Shown here in pieces: positions 43,996-55,429 of a stretch of 64,000 nucleotides of DNA; the stretch's first letter is position 1; every line of letters begins with the position of its first letter. The notes under the pieces are model-generated. The model saw nothing but the letters and a program-made list of their open reading frames with translations, ran no database searches and had not been told where the DNA came from. The DNA is from Phoronis australis (lineage: Eukaryota > Phoronida > Phoronidae): NCBI GenBank assembly GCA_002633005.1, contig NMRA01000172.1, forward strand, positions 269,866 through 333,865, given 5' to 3'. The position numbers were made by a program, and so were the translations under genes.

Positions 43996-44512
43996 AGATT
44001 TGATACAGTGTCTGGTGTTGATTTTCATTCTTGTAGGTTTAGGAATTGTCTCCAGTCAAAAACTGACAGGCATCCGCATTTTCCGTGCTCACTTGTATGT
44101 AGCGCTGCGTGTAAGAAAAAAGTGTGGTCCGTGAGAAAAGAATTGTGGTACATCAGAAAAAGGAAAAGAAAATTATACAGCTCACGAGAGAATTGTGTTC
44201 AGGAAAAAAAATGCTGTTAGTGATAACGCCCGTGAGTTGAGGGGAACGGAATGGTTGTCAACCTGTTAGTAAAAATACTTGTAAATTTTACAAACTAGCT
44301 TTTATCGTCTATTAAATGGGTTTGACGATTTCCTATCCAACAGCAAAAGTCTTAGTACCTAGATTTCACTATACCCACAAATGACTCCTCCCTGATTTAG
44401 TTATCGGTTTTGAATCAGTTGAATCGTGCAGTTATAGGAATTATGCTCAATAGGAGTGATTTGTGTGTTGACGATTTTTTTTAAAACACCAATGTTTTTC
44501 ATGTGCTATGAC

Positions 44513-44668
44513 CAGTGCTGTAGTGGAGCGTAAGCGCACGTTGGCGCAGCCAACAACCTTTTGGTATTTGAACGTAGAGCCTACGCACCGTAAGTTAGGT
44601 TCAGTGCTCAAGGTGATACGATGGGCTTTGGGCGCCTACTTACCTCTAATTTTACCACTACAGCACTG
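44513..44668. mobile_element. 156-bp hAT-type MITE with perfect 8-bp target duplication
   Basis: Terminal inverted repeats CAGTGCTGTAGTGG / complement, flanked on both sides by GCTATGAC (44505-44512 and 44669-44676). Eight-bp duplications and CAGTG ends are typical of hAT elements. Too short for a transposase. Confidence 0.9.
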
Positions 44669-45154
44669 GCTATGACAGTAGTATTCTTAGAAAACTCCTA
44701 CGTCGTGCTTTTATGGGTGTTTATTTTATGCTTACCTCAGCACTTAACGAAAACAATGGTCACCTTTCTGGTTACTGCATACCCAAGTTTGCACACTTGG
44801 TCGCGTGCCATAATTGCAAGACACTCTCGAAACGCTGGCTCGTGGCGAGAAATCTTCACACATGGCATAGAAATTGTTCAGTAAATTCTATGCCCTAATT
44901 CCCCCTCTGGCCATTCACTTCAGTGGCCGCGCCATTTTGCTGGTGTACGCTGCTAAGGCTCCGAGCATACTCTCGAAACACCTTTCACACACTTGATTTT
45001 GCGTGGTCTTATGTGACCTCGCCAAACTCGCGAGAAACTTACTTTACGGAATGCAGCCCTGTTGACGAGTAATTGCGACACCATCCTAACATACCACGCA
45101 TTCTCCGTTTTTTTTTGTTCGACGAGTTACTTTGAAATGGTACATCAATCAAAC

Positions 45155-45225
45155 GCGTGTGAAGATGATATATGAGGTTAGGCTACATATAGTTGCAATC
45201 CAGCAAAGGTTGTTGGTGAATGTAA
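45155..45225. repeat. dispersed repeat fragment shared with 38720-38785
   Basis: GATGATATATGAGGTTAGGC, CAATCCAGCAAAGG and TTGGTGAATGTAA. Old copy; family unknown. Confidence 0.5.
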
Positions 45226-45489
45226 GTCCAGAAATCGCACATATTTTGACAAAGGAACAATTTGAGACCAATCCCATAAGGGTGTGTGCGGGCCTAAATC
45301 AAAATTTGTTTTTTTGACAGAGCATGAGATTAATGCCACAATAAAGATTTCCGGCATCTTTTATAATCATTCTATCAGTGGTGCACATTTACATTTGTTT
45401 GTCTCAGAACTGATAGCTTAAAGCTGGGTAAAATGCCCCTCGGCCATGGTAAGTACCTATACACAACTTTGTACTATGATGACTGTTCG

Positions 45490-45650
45490 CAGTGGCAGAT
45501 TTAGAGGGGGGGGCAAGGGGGCCATGCCCCCTCCTAAAATTCTCCAAGATTCCATTGGGCAGTTCGGGAGTGCCAATGTCTGACAGGCAAAATCCTGGCT
45601 AATACTCTGCTCTGCCCCCCCCCTAACTCAAAATCCTGGATCCGCCCATG
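45490..45650. mobile_element. 161-bp MITE-like element with C-rich arms
   Basis: Left end CAGTGGCAGATTTAGAGGGG and right end complement of CATGGGCGGATCCAGGAT are imperfect inverted repeats with opposite G-run and C-run arms. A 5-bp GTTCG lies on each side (45485-45489 and 45651-45655). Superfamily unclear; hAT would predict 8 bp. Confidence 0.55.
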
Positions 45651-45655
45651 GTTCG

Positions 45656-48600
45656 TGCATGTATACGCAAGCAGGAAGTGTTTTTGTAAACCTGCCGAGG
45701 TTTATGATCGGGAACAGAATGTGGATGCTGTTGAAGTTACTTAGGATACCGCAAGCGCAATATCGTAGAGGAATTTGAACAAGCGGAGGTGCGCATTAGC
45801 TGAAGAGGCACGTCATGCTGTGGTTACAGCGAAACAGCAGCTGACACTCCAAGTTATGACCGAACTCTGAGTTGATGTGGGGATCCTGGCTGGCATCCGA
45901 GACGATTAAGTCTTGATTCTAGGATCTAAATTATTAATGAGACGCTTGGCAGCACTTGGAGAAACAATATATCCCAACATATCCCGGTGTTAGGTATTTT
46001 TATTACCAGTTCACATCTGATGACTCCAGCATTGAAGCAAAAAGTAGTCACGGTAGTAGAAATCTCGAGTTTGACTTAAAGTTTGTAGCTCGAACCTGCT
46101 AAGATGGAACGGAAAATGTCAAAAACATTTTCGATTTCAGAAGTATGACTAGACCCCGGTCAGGAAGTCTTTTCATCTATTAAGGCCAGGTTTTATAAAG
46201 GTTAGTCGCTCAAACCAAGTTAGTTTTTTACAAGATATGGATCCTTATCATCAGCTTACTGTAAATAGTTTTGCCCGTTGGATTTAAAGCTCATTGCAAA
46301 TAGCCCATGCCGAAAAAGCTTCAGCTGACCAACTTATAAATCGATGCCTGTTCGGTAGAGCTTCTGTTATGTAAAATTGCATCAAAGAAAATAAAAAATA
46401 GCACACTTTTTACAGTATTCTACAAACACATTATGAAATCCCGAACATTTTTCTGCAATTTAGCAAGTCCCCGAAATTACTTTTGTTTGAATTTATACGA
46501 TGTGAACTGTATGACGTCCATACTGTGGTGTCTATTCCACCGATTATTAAACGTAAAGAACATGCAACAGCATGCCTCCCTATAACGTTTTCTGTCCGTT
46601 TTCTAAAGCAACTGCTAATGTCTCAATACACTTAAAACGTTTTTCTGCAATTGTGCGCCAGGATTGAGCGGTTAACCACTTCAGGTTCTAGATTATTGGC
46701 TATGAAAACTTACGTCTTCACTGTGTGACTAACATGAAAAGCGATTGGCTCCGTCGCCAAAAAGTACTATTCAGTGACCAATTAAAAAGAAATCCGAAGA
46801 AAATTTTGGTTTTTATATTATCGTGCAACCTCAGTGTCGTCCACTTCTAGGAAAAAAGTGTCACTTTCAGAGATAGAAAGTGACCATTTTTATAAGAAAT
46901 CAAATTGCCACTTCCTATCTTCGGACCAGAAATAGCTATCTCTGGGTCAGAGAGTAAAATTGAAACGCATTTTTTATGTCCACTTTCGATACCGTACGGA
47001 AACAGTGCTGTCGAAACATCCCGGCGATTGCAGCATCAACACTTACGTTACTGAAACAAATAGTGTGAGGTACGACAGCTCAAGTGAAAGAAAAGCCACA
47101 AAAAATCCATTTTCCCACAGCAGAATTGCTCAGTAAACCGATCTTCTACCGTTATTAAATTTAGCAACGACTTTTCAACTCTTCAACAAATAAATCAACC
47201 ATTTGAATGCGTCACAACCATTACGTATCCGTATGAATGTGTGGCTGGGTATATTTTACGACCGGGTACAGTTCGGTCATCTAATAATTTGCTGTTTAGT
47301 ATAGATTACCTTGCTGCACCGCCGGTAGTTTTATTGATTTGTCTGTATACGCTGGCTACTTTTCGCCATATGGAATAGCACCTGGGTTTCTACCTGAAAG
47401 GTGTCGATCGCTTTTCAGATAGAGAATACGACAGTATTCAGTGACCTTGTGATTTAACGCTACCTAACAGGTCTATTGTCAACTACGGATTCAGAAAATA
47501 CCTCGCTCCCGCATGTAACGACGATTACTTCAGACAATGGTCAGGCAAACTATACGTATAGAAAGAAAGGCGCGTACAGTTAAATGTAGGTCAACCTAAA
47601 ACCTCAAAGAAGAGCTTGTCTTGAGCTGCGTATGACATCCGTCTGTCTGTGTTGGAGACGTAAAAGGGACTGGACTACGTAATTTCATGGAATATTTCAA
47701 CTTATGAAGGTTAGTGTCTTTTGAGAGAACTATGGTAAAACGATGTACCTTGCAAATAGGTCAAATCTGCGCCAACGGTTGTCGTCGGTTATGATCGCCA
47801 GTGACACACCGCTGTAAACGAAGAAGCAATAAAATATTTCCATGTCAACATATAACCTAAAGTTACAAGAGCGTTTTCTTCATTTAGCTGTGTCTTATGA
47901 TACTGGAACATTGAGGTGACTTTAGTTTCTTTTTACCCATACGACAGTGTTATAGTGATGAAGTTCGACATGAGATGCCCGGCTTGTAACCGGCCAACTT
48001 CATTACCTTACTGGGAACAGGTTATAGTTTGAACTGACATGGTTAATTTTAAGGGTGTAAAATCGTTACTTTTTAAATTGCGTCTCCGAAAACAGTTTAG
48101 GAATGAGGATGATTATCACCGCATCATTTTGTATTTAATAAAAGAGTTGATTGATGTTTATTACCTGGTATCATTTGGTATTTGATAAAAACAATGATTG
48201 ATGTTTCTATCGGCTATGAATCTCACGCATTTTAATCAGTATAGAGAAGCTTACCTACATTATTTACCATAATCTTCAGCAACCGAAAAATCTCAGCGCA
48301 AACTTGTACCTGTATAGTGCTGTCCCGGCCAGGAAAAACTTGATCACGCTCAATTACCTATCGCTATATATTTGATTAATATCTTGTCAGTACACTTTCC
48401 ATTTACCCTGTGATGTAGAATTGGATCAAAGCGTTTTAATTATTAACTGCGAAAGAACCATTATCATAAACTCATATCATGTTGATGTTTTACTCGTCTA
48501 CATTTGCAGAGGTCGTTGATCTGATTCGCTGCTTCCTCAATTTTCTATGCTTCGCAGTCAGCCATTGTACACGCCATATTTACTGCTTTTTCAATGATGT

Positions 48601-51440
48601 CATAGCTATTGATACCACCCTCCGGTAAACACAGTTATTGACCGCAAGTTCACTAATGATTAATAACTACGATAATACTTTACTTATTTCGCTCGAAACA
48701 ATTGCCAAAACTGAGGTTTTTGGGTCTGTTTACCATCTTGCTAGTTAATGAAATTTTGACTAATGCTTTATGACAATTTCTCATTATGCTAGCAACCAAC
48801 AGGAGAGTACTTTTTAATATTTATTTTTGAAAAATTTAACATTCTTTTCTTTTCCCGCCATTCCCTGCGCTTCATATGTGAAGAATTGTCGTCCACACTT
48901 CAGACACCAGACAATAAACGTAACAACGGCGCTTGAAGCACTATTGTTCTGACCTAGGTACTACAGACTTTTTCGTAATACCGTCATCATACAATCAGGT
49001 CAACGTTTGACTACCTGAGTCATTCAAACAAATCAACAGCAGATTATTGTAATATGACACGCACGGCGGGCATGCTTGTCTGGCGGAGTAACAGAGGTTT
49101 TCAAATTTAGCTTTCAGCACTCTACGCAATTTAGTGCGCATTTGATTTATTGAGAGCTATGAATTCAATACTGGATTAAAATTTCTTGGACCCCCTAAGT
49201 TATATGCGGTCTATGAATGCTAGTACATGTACACTGAGCGGCCCCCGGTCACCCCTAATTTGGAGGTCCTTTCTTTGTTCGCCACTAAGTTTCACACTCC
49301 ACCACCCACTCGACATAGTTTCTCGCCCCCAGTACAAACTTCGAGCCCCAACCCTTTGCTTCAGTGAGATCCTTATTTAGTACCAAGACCTAAGGTGTCA
49401 CCATAATTAGCTGGAAATGTCAGCAAGCTCTGAACGAGTATTGGGTTTTGTTCGTAAGCATTTCGAAGCTTTATAAAGACTTCCAAAAAATTCGGGAAAT
49501 CAGAAACGGGCGATCGAATTCTTGTCGTTGTGGACCTTTTGGTAACAAAAAGGCGGGCGGACTAAAAAACAAACAAACGGGGGCACCATTGTGAATCGCG
49601 CGTTTGTGCTTGTTTAGGGGAGTTTTGTCTCATTTTCTCGGACATTTTTGTTTCTCGGAGGCGGACCTTTTTGCCCACTTCGTCAAATGGGGGGGGGGCT
49701 CGTTCGAGCCTCCCGAGCCCCCTCCCTGGGTGCGCGCATGGTACATCTCAATAACGAAAATAATGAACTATAACGTATACACTACACGTGACCTTCTTTA
49801 ACAGACCAACCTCATGTTCACATTAGATAATGAATTTGAAGGACTCTGGTCTTGGCACATTGCAGCTTTTATTGCTACAAATATCAGTATCTCCGTTTGT
49901 TGGCTGCATATGAGTGGCTGTAAACTCTGTTCCCCCTGACACTAGAAGCTTCCAAAGAGTGTCAGTATGAAAGTGCTTATTACTTTGACAAACCAACCAC
50001 GGTTTGCTTGGCTGACCCACCCACATGCCTCTTTTTAAGCTCACACCTGTCAGGAAAGATTTGAATGTGTGATGGATCTATTTTTAATTTGCAAGCCGAT
50101 TTCAATTTAGAAAAATGTTTAAGCGACAGTAGGAAATACTTAGGTACATGTAGGGTATTCTAATTTTGACAGTCATTAATAACCTGCCTGTTTATCTGTA
50201 ACGCATGTATTGACCTCGACTCATTTTACATTCAGGTGCTTTATTAACGTTGAAGTTATTTTTTACAGTGACATGTTTATTTTTAAAAATCAGTGAAAAA
50301 CGTCGAAGAAGGAAAACAACTACCGCGAAGTTGAATAGAGTTAATAATGTTTACAGACGCACGAAACTTTTGCAGCCAACTTTCGCCAGTTGTGCGCGTC
50401 TTTTGAGTTCCCGTTCCATTTCTCTCTTGGGTGTCTGCTTCTGTCGCGTTGAACTAGACGTCTGCTAACTTCGGACCAACATATCTCGGAAATGGCTGCC
50501 CGATGTCATGTACTATATTTCATACATTGTTAGGTATTGTTTTCAAAATGTTTTACTTCTTCATAAGGAGTTATGATTTTTATGAAAAAAGTGAAATTTG
50601 CATACAGTGAAAACGATACGATCACGTGGAAATCTGTAAAAGTGTTATTGAAGTTTCATCTTAAAAACTGATATCAAACGAAATTTGACCATGATAATGT
50701 TACTGCTCCTTTGTTATACATGTACTTTTCACTTTCCCTAAATTTTACAAAATATACATGGTCGAGTGAAGCATTTAATGATAGCAGATTGATACAAAGT
50801 CGAAAAATAAAAATCTACTTTCAGAAAAAATATACTTTTACCCAGTTAAAATTTGTACTTTTGTAGATATTTGCCCAAAAACGCTGACTTGTCGATAAGG
50901 CCCGTATGACCTGTCTGAAAGCATGTTAATCGTTTAAAAATGCTTACGGTCATTGTCACTAGACGTACTTTAAGCTCCTTCTTACTTACCTACCTATCTT
51001 AGAAAACGTGTAAGCCAATAAAACTGTACATTTGCCAATAGACATTTCATACCGCTCTTATTTTGTCAATTTAAATTGAGCATTTTTGTAAATATGGCAC
51101 TGCGTTATACAACCAGTGTACAAGTACGTATACTTTCAAGCACGCACTTGGTGTTATTTGAACTGCACAAGTTATCAGCTAGCATAGTTGTCGCGCGAAG
51201 GAGGTGATAAGAGCTAAATAAGTTTTTCAATGCCATATGGTTGTAGCTTCGGCAATTAATCTCCCAAAATGTATCAGCAATTGATTGACCAGTGGGGCTA
51301 TTGACTGGCGTGCCTGGTGTGGAAGGCGCTAACTTTGTTTCATTTCGCTACTCCAACGCGACGTGACATGTGACATTTTCACCTTACATTTCATTGTGAG
51401 TCACTCAACGTTTTTTGTCCGCACGTGTAGAACTACCATT
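45656..51440. other. Intergenic, no gene recognised
   Basis: About 5.8 kb. All open frames are short, lack recognisable motifs and lack good splice context. A G-run and C-rich stretch at 49689-49735 may be an element end. I see no RNA gene. Confidence 0.5.
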
Positions 51441-51574
51441 TTATCAGGAGTTTGATTGTAATCTAAACCAATGACGCACGTCTACCACGGTGAGTCGGAG
51501 AGTAGTGGAAATCAAGACGAAAATAATACTTGTCAGGATTGTAGTAAAAAGAATGCCAAAGTAACCGATGGCGA

Positions 51575-51800
51575 TGGACGATGTGGTGGCGGTGGTGCTT
51601 CTGGTGATGGTGCCGGTAGTGAAAACGATGACGCTGACGGCGGGGATGGCGGTGATGATGATGATGCTGACGGCGGGGATGACGGTGATGGTGACTATTT
51701 GGTGATGATAACAACGAAACTGATTTTGAGGATGAAGGAAATAGTGAAGATGGCGGGATGATGACCGCAGTGATGACGAGTATGATGACGGCCTTATTGA
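51575..51800. repeat. GATGGCG/GATGACG-type low-complexity tract
   Basis: Trinucleotide-like purine/GAT-rich sequence, open in several frames on both strands. The predicted Gly/Asp-rich or His-rich peptides are products of composition and not evidence of a gene. Confidence 0.75.
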
Positions 51801-52961
51801 TGGCACGACGGTGCTGTTGGTGATGAAGATGTGTAGCGATGATGGTTACGATGTGGACAGAGAGTCATAATGGAAATTGCAACACTGACCACTGCGTTGA
51901 TGATGGGGGGAGCAATGATAGTGCCAAGTGCCGATTGTGCTGGCGATGCATTGAAAAGGGTGGTGTCGAAGACGCTGAAGGAAGACAAAACGACTTGACA
52001 GTCCTCATCTAAACGTCTTGGTAACAACGATGAAAAATGCGCTCTAGTTACTAACTGATGTCGGTGACGTCAGAGATCTCGTAACACTAAGTTACGCATG
52101 TACACAAATGTACGCTCGCACACAACTGACCTTGTAATCATAAGTCAAAGTATTGGGAAGTGCATGACTTACTTTTGAAACTACCCACAATTCAGCTGGC
52201 TACTCTTGTCACTTTTTCGGATAAGTTGATAACTCAGAGCACTTCTTGATATGTCCTTTGAGAAGAGTTTCTCATGTTGCTATCTCAGTTGGTTTGTGAG
52301 TTTAATCAAATTTTGAATAGTTATTGAAAAGCGGATTGCATTAGCACATTGTTCTTTCGGCAATGCCACAGTCAGGTAGCCTACATAAACATTTTCTAGA
52401 TGCCCGTGTATAGTGGCATTGTTTGTGATTGAAAATGTCATTCAGTTGATTTACTTTGCCAAAACTGATGTGAGAAATTCCAACAACCGCTTGAAAAATG
52501 CACTCTTCATTTTGAGTAGTGTGTTAAACACATTTTTTTCTTTTATTTTCACCAGTTTAGACTCTCATCAACTGAGAAATGTCACTGAAATAAAATTATT
52601 TGGTTAACCGTAGTCCTGCTTGTAATTACGTTTTTGTGCTGCCATATTTAGAAGTTCAGTATCGTTCAACTGAGATGGCTAATTTCTTGGTGCATCACCA
52701 GAAATTAAAAACGTATTTTGATAACCCCGTATTCAATTTTTTAAACATTTGATAACGCGTTGAAAGAACATCAATTGAGAATCAGTCTAAACCAGAGTGG
52801 CTTGCGGCCAATATAGTTAATTTAAAGAAGCTGAAAGAGATAAACACTGGCGTCTCATTGACTCATGTAGTGAGGGTTGGCGAAATGATATCGCAACACT
52901 TGAAGTTATAGTTTTGTCTTTAATCCTCTTGAAAACCGTTCACAATGCGAGAACCAAATGA

Positions 52962-53112
52962 TACTAACCAATATCTTGGTGATACTAACCAATATCTTGG
53001 TGATACTAACCAATATCTTGGTGATACTAACCAATATCTTGGTGATACTAACCAATATCTTGGTGATACTAACCAATATCTTGGTGATACTAACCAATAT
53101 CTTGGTGATTTC
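52962..53112. repeat. 21-bp tandem repeat, about 7 copies
   Basis: Unit GATACTAACCAATATCTTGG-T, nearly perfect. Because 21 is a multiple of 3, every frame without a stop stays open on both strands (for example D-T-N-Q-Y-L-G). No support for translation. Confidence 0.95.
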
Positions 53113-53424
53113 AACCAATCCTTGTTCTGCCAACTGCTAATGCATTATTGCCGTCAATTTTGGAAGATAAAATACGGAATCTGATGTCTCATACAGAAAA
53201 CAATTCAATTTTACCAGCCGATTCGAAAATTTATTTAAGAGTGGTAATTGAACAACTGTATACTTTTTTAAAACGATATGTCAAGTATTTAAAGTTTCAG
53301 TGGGAAGAGCTTGGTAAGGAGATGAGTAACAAAACTTTTCCTGAGGGCAAGTTGTTTGAAACACTATTCCCACATGTAACCACGTACAATACAAATAAGC
53401 ATGGTATTACCTTGTAACACGGAC

Positions 53425-53558
53425 AATGAACACTGTGCCGTGCTCCCCAGGCGCCCCAAGTTTTTGCATTCTTAATCAATGATTTACCACAAGGTGCGAA
53501 GAAATGAAAACAATGCAATGTACGGTGACGACACTGCTCTTTTTACACCTCAAGTCTA
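53425..53558 (+). pseudogene. non-LTR retrotransposon reverse transcriptase relic, 5' part
   Basis: One frame reads ...PQVFAFLINDLPQ (the F-x-x-x-I-N-D-L-P box) and, after a frameshift and stop, another reads M-Y-G-D-D-T-A-L-F, the catalytic Y-x-D-D box of LINE reverse transcriptases. It is broken and truncated upstream. Interrupted at 53558 by a MITE and continued at 54158. Confidence 0.8.
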
Positions 53559-54157
53559 TGATGGGCCGTTGGGGGGAAAGTGTCGCCGGAAAAATACGAG
53601 CGTAATTGTGTACATTACGCCGTTATTTACGCCGTTAATTACGCCGTAAAATTACGAGTGTAATTTAATTCTTTACGGCGTAAAATTACGCTTGTAATTT
53701 AGTTTAAACTCTTAGCCAATGACGTTGGGTTTTACAATCCACGATCGCGCGCGCTCATAAACATACTTATTTACTGACGGACTGTCTACGATACGAGCGC
53801 TGAATCATGGCGGATCAAATTGCTGCTACCATGTCAGCGATTGTGCAAGAACGAGCTGCCCAGAAACAGTCGGATATGTTAGGTCATCACTGATTGGTTT
53901 AAACTTGGAACGTTCTTAAGGTATTTTACGAGCGTAATTTACGGCGACCATTTCCCCCATTTAATTTACGGGCGTAATTTTACTGCAACACTTTTGCAAT
54001 TTAACTTACGCTCGTAATTTCGAGCGTAATTTTACGGCGAAACTTTTCCCCATTTAATTTACGAGCGTAATTGTACGGCGACACTCCTGCAATTTAATTT
54101 ACGCTCGTAATTACGAGCGTAATTTTACGGCGACACTTTCCCCTCAACGGCCCACCA
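53559..54157. mobile_element. 599-bp MITE with TA target site, inserted in the LINE relic
   Basis: Ends TG(A/G)TGGGCCGTTG(G/A)GGGGA and AAGTGTCGCCG are inverted repeats of about 30 bp, with TA on both sides (53557-53558 and 54158-54159). The arms are filled with palindromic TTACGAGCGTAA and GCCGTAAAATTACG words. A short open frame at 53808-53894 starts MADQIAATMSAIVQERAAQK; I do not recognise it. TA duplication fits a Tc1/mariner-like helper. Confidence 0.85.
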
Positions 54158-54650
54158 TACAAGTCGAAGGCCGTCGGCGACCTTCAATCTAGTGCGCGGT
54201 TTGAGGGACACTGGAATGTTAGCCGTTGACTCTCCCCTAACAAACTCTCCTTGAATATAACAAAAACAAAATCAGTGACAATTTAATCTCGCCAAATACA
54301 AACCAAAGATAGGGAAGATAGGGTATTGTTTCAATTCCAAGGAAAAACTATTTGAAATGTTTAAAAAGCGTGTACCAGTACCTGGGTGTTTGGAAAGACG
54401 AAATCTTGACATGGGAGCAACGGATATTGATGGCATGTGAAAGACATTGTCTAAAAGGTATTGGTATTTTCAAAGAAATTAAAAATTTTGTAGACTTGAG
54501 GTCAAGTCTTTCAAACCCTTCTATAATGGATTAATACTTGTTTTGACTGTTGTGATAAAGTCTGAGACGACTCAACAAAACGCTCTCATTTACATGTAGA
54601 CTCTAAATCCTACCTAACAACTGACAGTTATTTCATGAAGGGACTACCGG
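54158..54650 (+). pseudogene. non-LTR retrotransposon reverse transcriptase relic, 3' part
   Basis: Continues the relic beyond the MITE. Contains ...YQYLGVWKDEILTWEQ and KGIGIFKEIKNFV, which match the thumb region of CR1/jockey-like LINE reverse transcriptases, then F-D-C-C-D-K-V followed by a stop where W is usual, and a D-D-S-T-K-R. Several stops and shifts, so inactive. Confidence 0.78.
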
Positions 54651-55045
54651 AGTCTTTAAAACGCGCATTTTACTGACATTCTGGCGTCACTGGATTGGAC
54701 GATGCTCGATGAACGTAAAACATTCCCCGTTGATTCGGCACTCCACATCCGGCCAGCATATCTCCAAAATAGTTTCACTGCAGTAAATAACATACATATG
54801 CAACGAGAAAGTGTCAGTTGTTTCCCGGTTGTTTCCCAAATCCCTGTCATCAATGGACCAACTAAAATGTGCATACCGTAGAACCACTCACAGCAAACTT
54901 ACCGATTCATATTTACTTACAATCTTATTTAATTTGCAAAATGCGAACTTGTGACGAGGAGGAGACAACTTATCGATATAAAAATGTCCTTAGAGTGTCC
55001 TTACATATAAATAAGTGGCGTTCCTGGGTTTGGAAAGAAACAAGC

Positions 55046-55152
55046 GGTCGTGACAAGCCAACTTGTTGAACGTGGTAGCAACCAATAAGGACTTGTCCGT
55101 TCGTGACGTGCCAACTTGTTGAACGTGGCATCAACCAATAAGGACTTGTCCA
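55046..55152 (+). promoter_or_regulatory. 53-bp direct duplication, each copy with a CCAAT box, upstream of gene B
   Basis: Two copies of a unit containing GCCAACTTGTTGAACGTGG and CAACCAATAAGGACTTGTCC, about 190-300 bp before the gene B start codon. CCAAT on the coding strand appears in each. A promoter role is inferred from position only. Confidence 0.4.
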
Positions 55153-55340
55153 TTGTTTTTAAGCCCAGAAATCGCCTCGAATTTTTGCGAAGAACATAAG
55201 GATCAGTCAAATTTCTTAACTGTCAGAGTTCTAAATAAAAACCTGTATTTTAGACGACCTTTGCTTTGGGTTTATAGATGTAGCAGTTTTCTATTGGAGC
55301 TTTTGCACTTTGTTCATGTTTCTTTGCAGTGTATCACGTG

Positions 55341-55429
55341 ATGAAAGTGGTGTGGTTCGCGTGTACTTTGACCTTCTTATGGTTGGAGGTCGGCGGTCAG
55401 CAGACATGGGAGAGACTTGAACCTTTGCC
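55341..55429 (+). CDS. Gene B exon 1: signal peptide
   Basis: ATG at 55341 encodes MKVVWFACTLTFLWLEVGGQ then Q-T-W-E-R-L-E-P-L. Phase 2 out at GTGAGT. A strong acceptor (TTTCTTTGCAG, AG at 55328-55329) lies 11 bases upstream, so an untranslated exon probably precedes it. Confidence 0.88.

Larger units (their letters stand above)
41370..44010 (+). other. Probable 3' UTR / 3' flank of gene A
   Basis: No coding region. An early AATAAA overlaps the stop codon. A more convincing site lies at 43990, with a GT-rich stretch right after it. The stretch includes a copy of repeat R1 (41795-42830). Confidence 0.4.

Noticed and set aside
51471-51806. Gly/Asp-rich and Ser/Thr-rich open frames on both strands
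   Set aside because: Low-complexity GAT/GGC repetition keeps several frames open at once; no splice or start context supports a gene.
52906-53184. Open frames with a seven-residue repeat (D-T-N-Q-Y-L-G and others)
   Set aside because: A 21-bp satellite is open in several frames on both strands purely because its unit is a multiple of three.
53148-53417. 89-codon open frame before the LINE relic
   Set aside because: It may be upstream LINE sequence, but I could not match it to any retrotransposon motif, so I did not include it in the relic.
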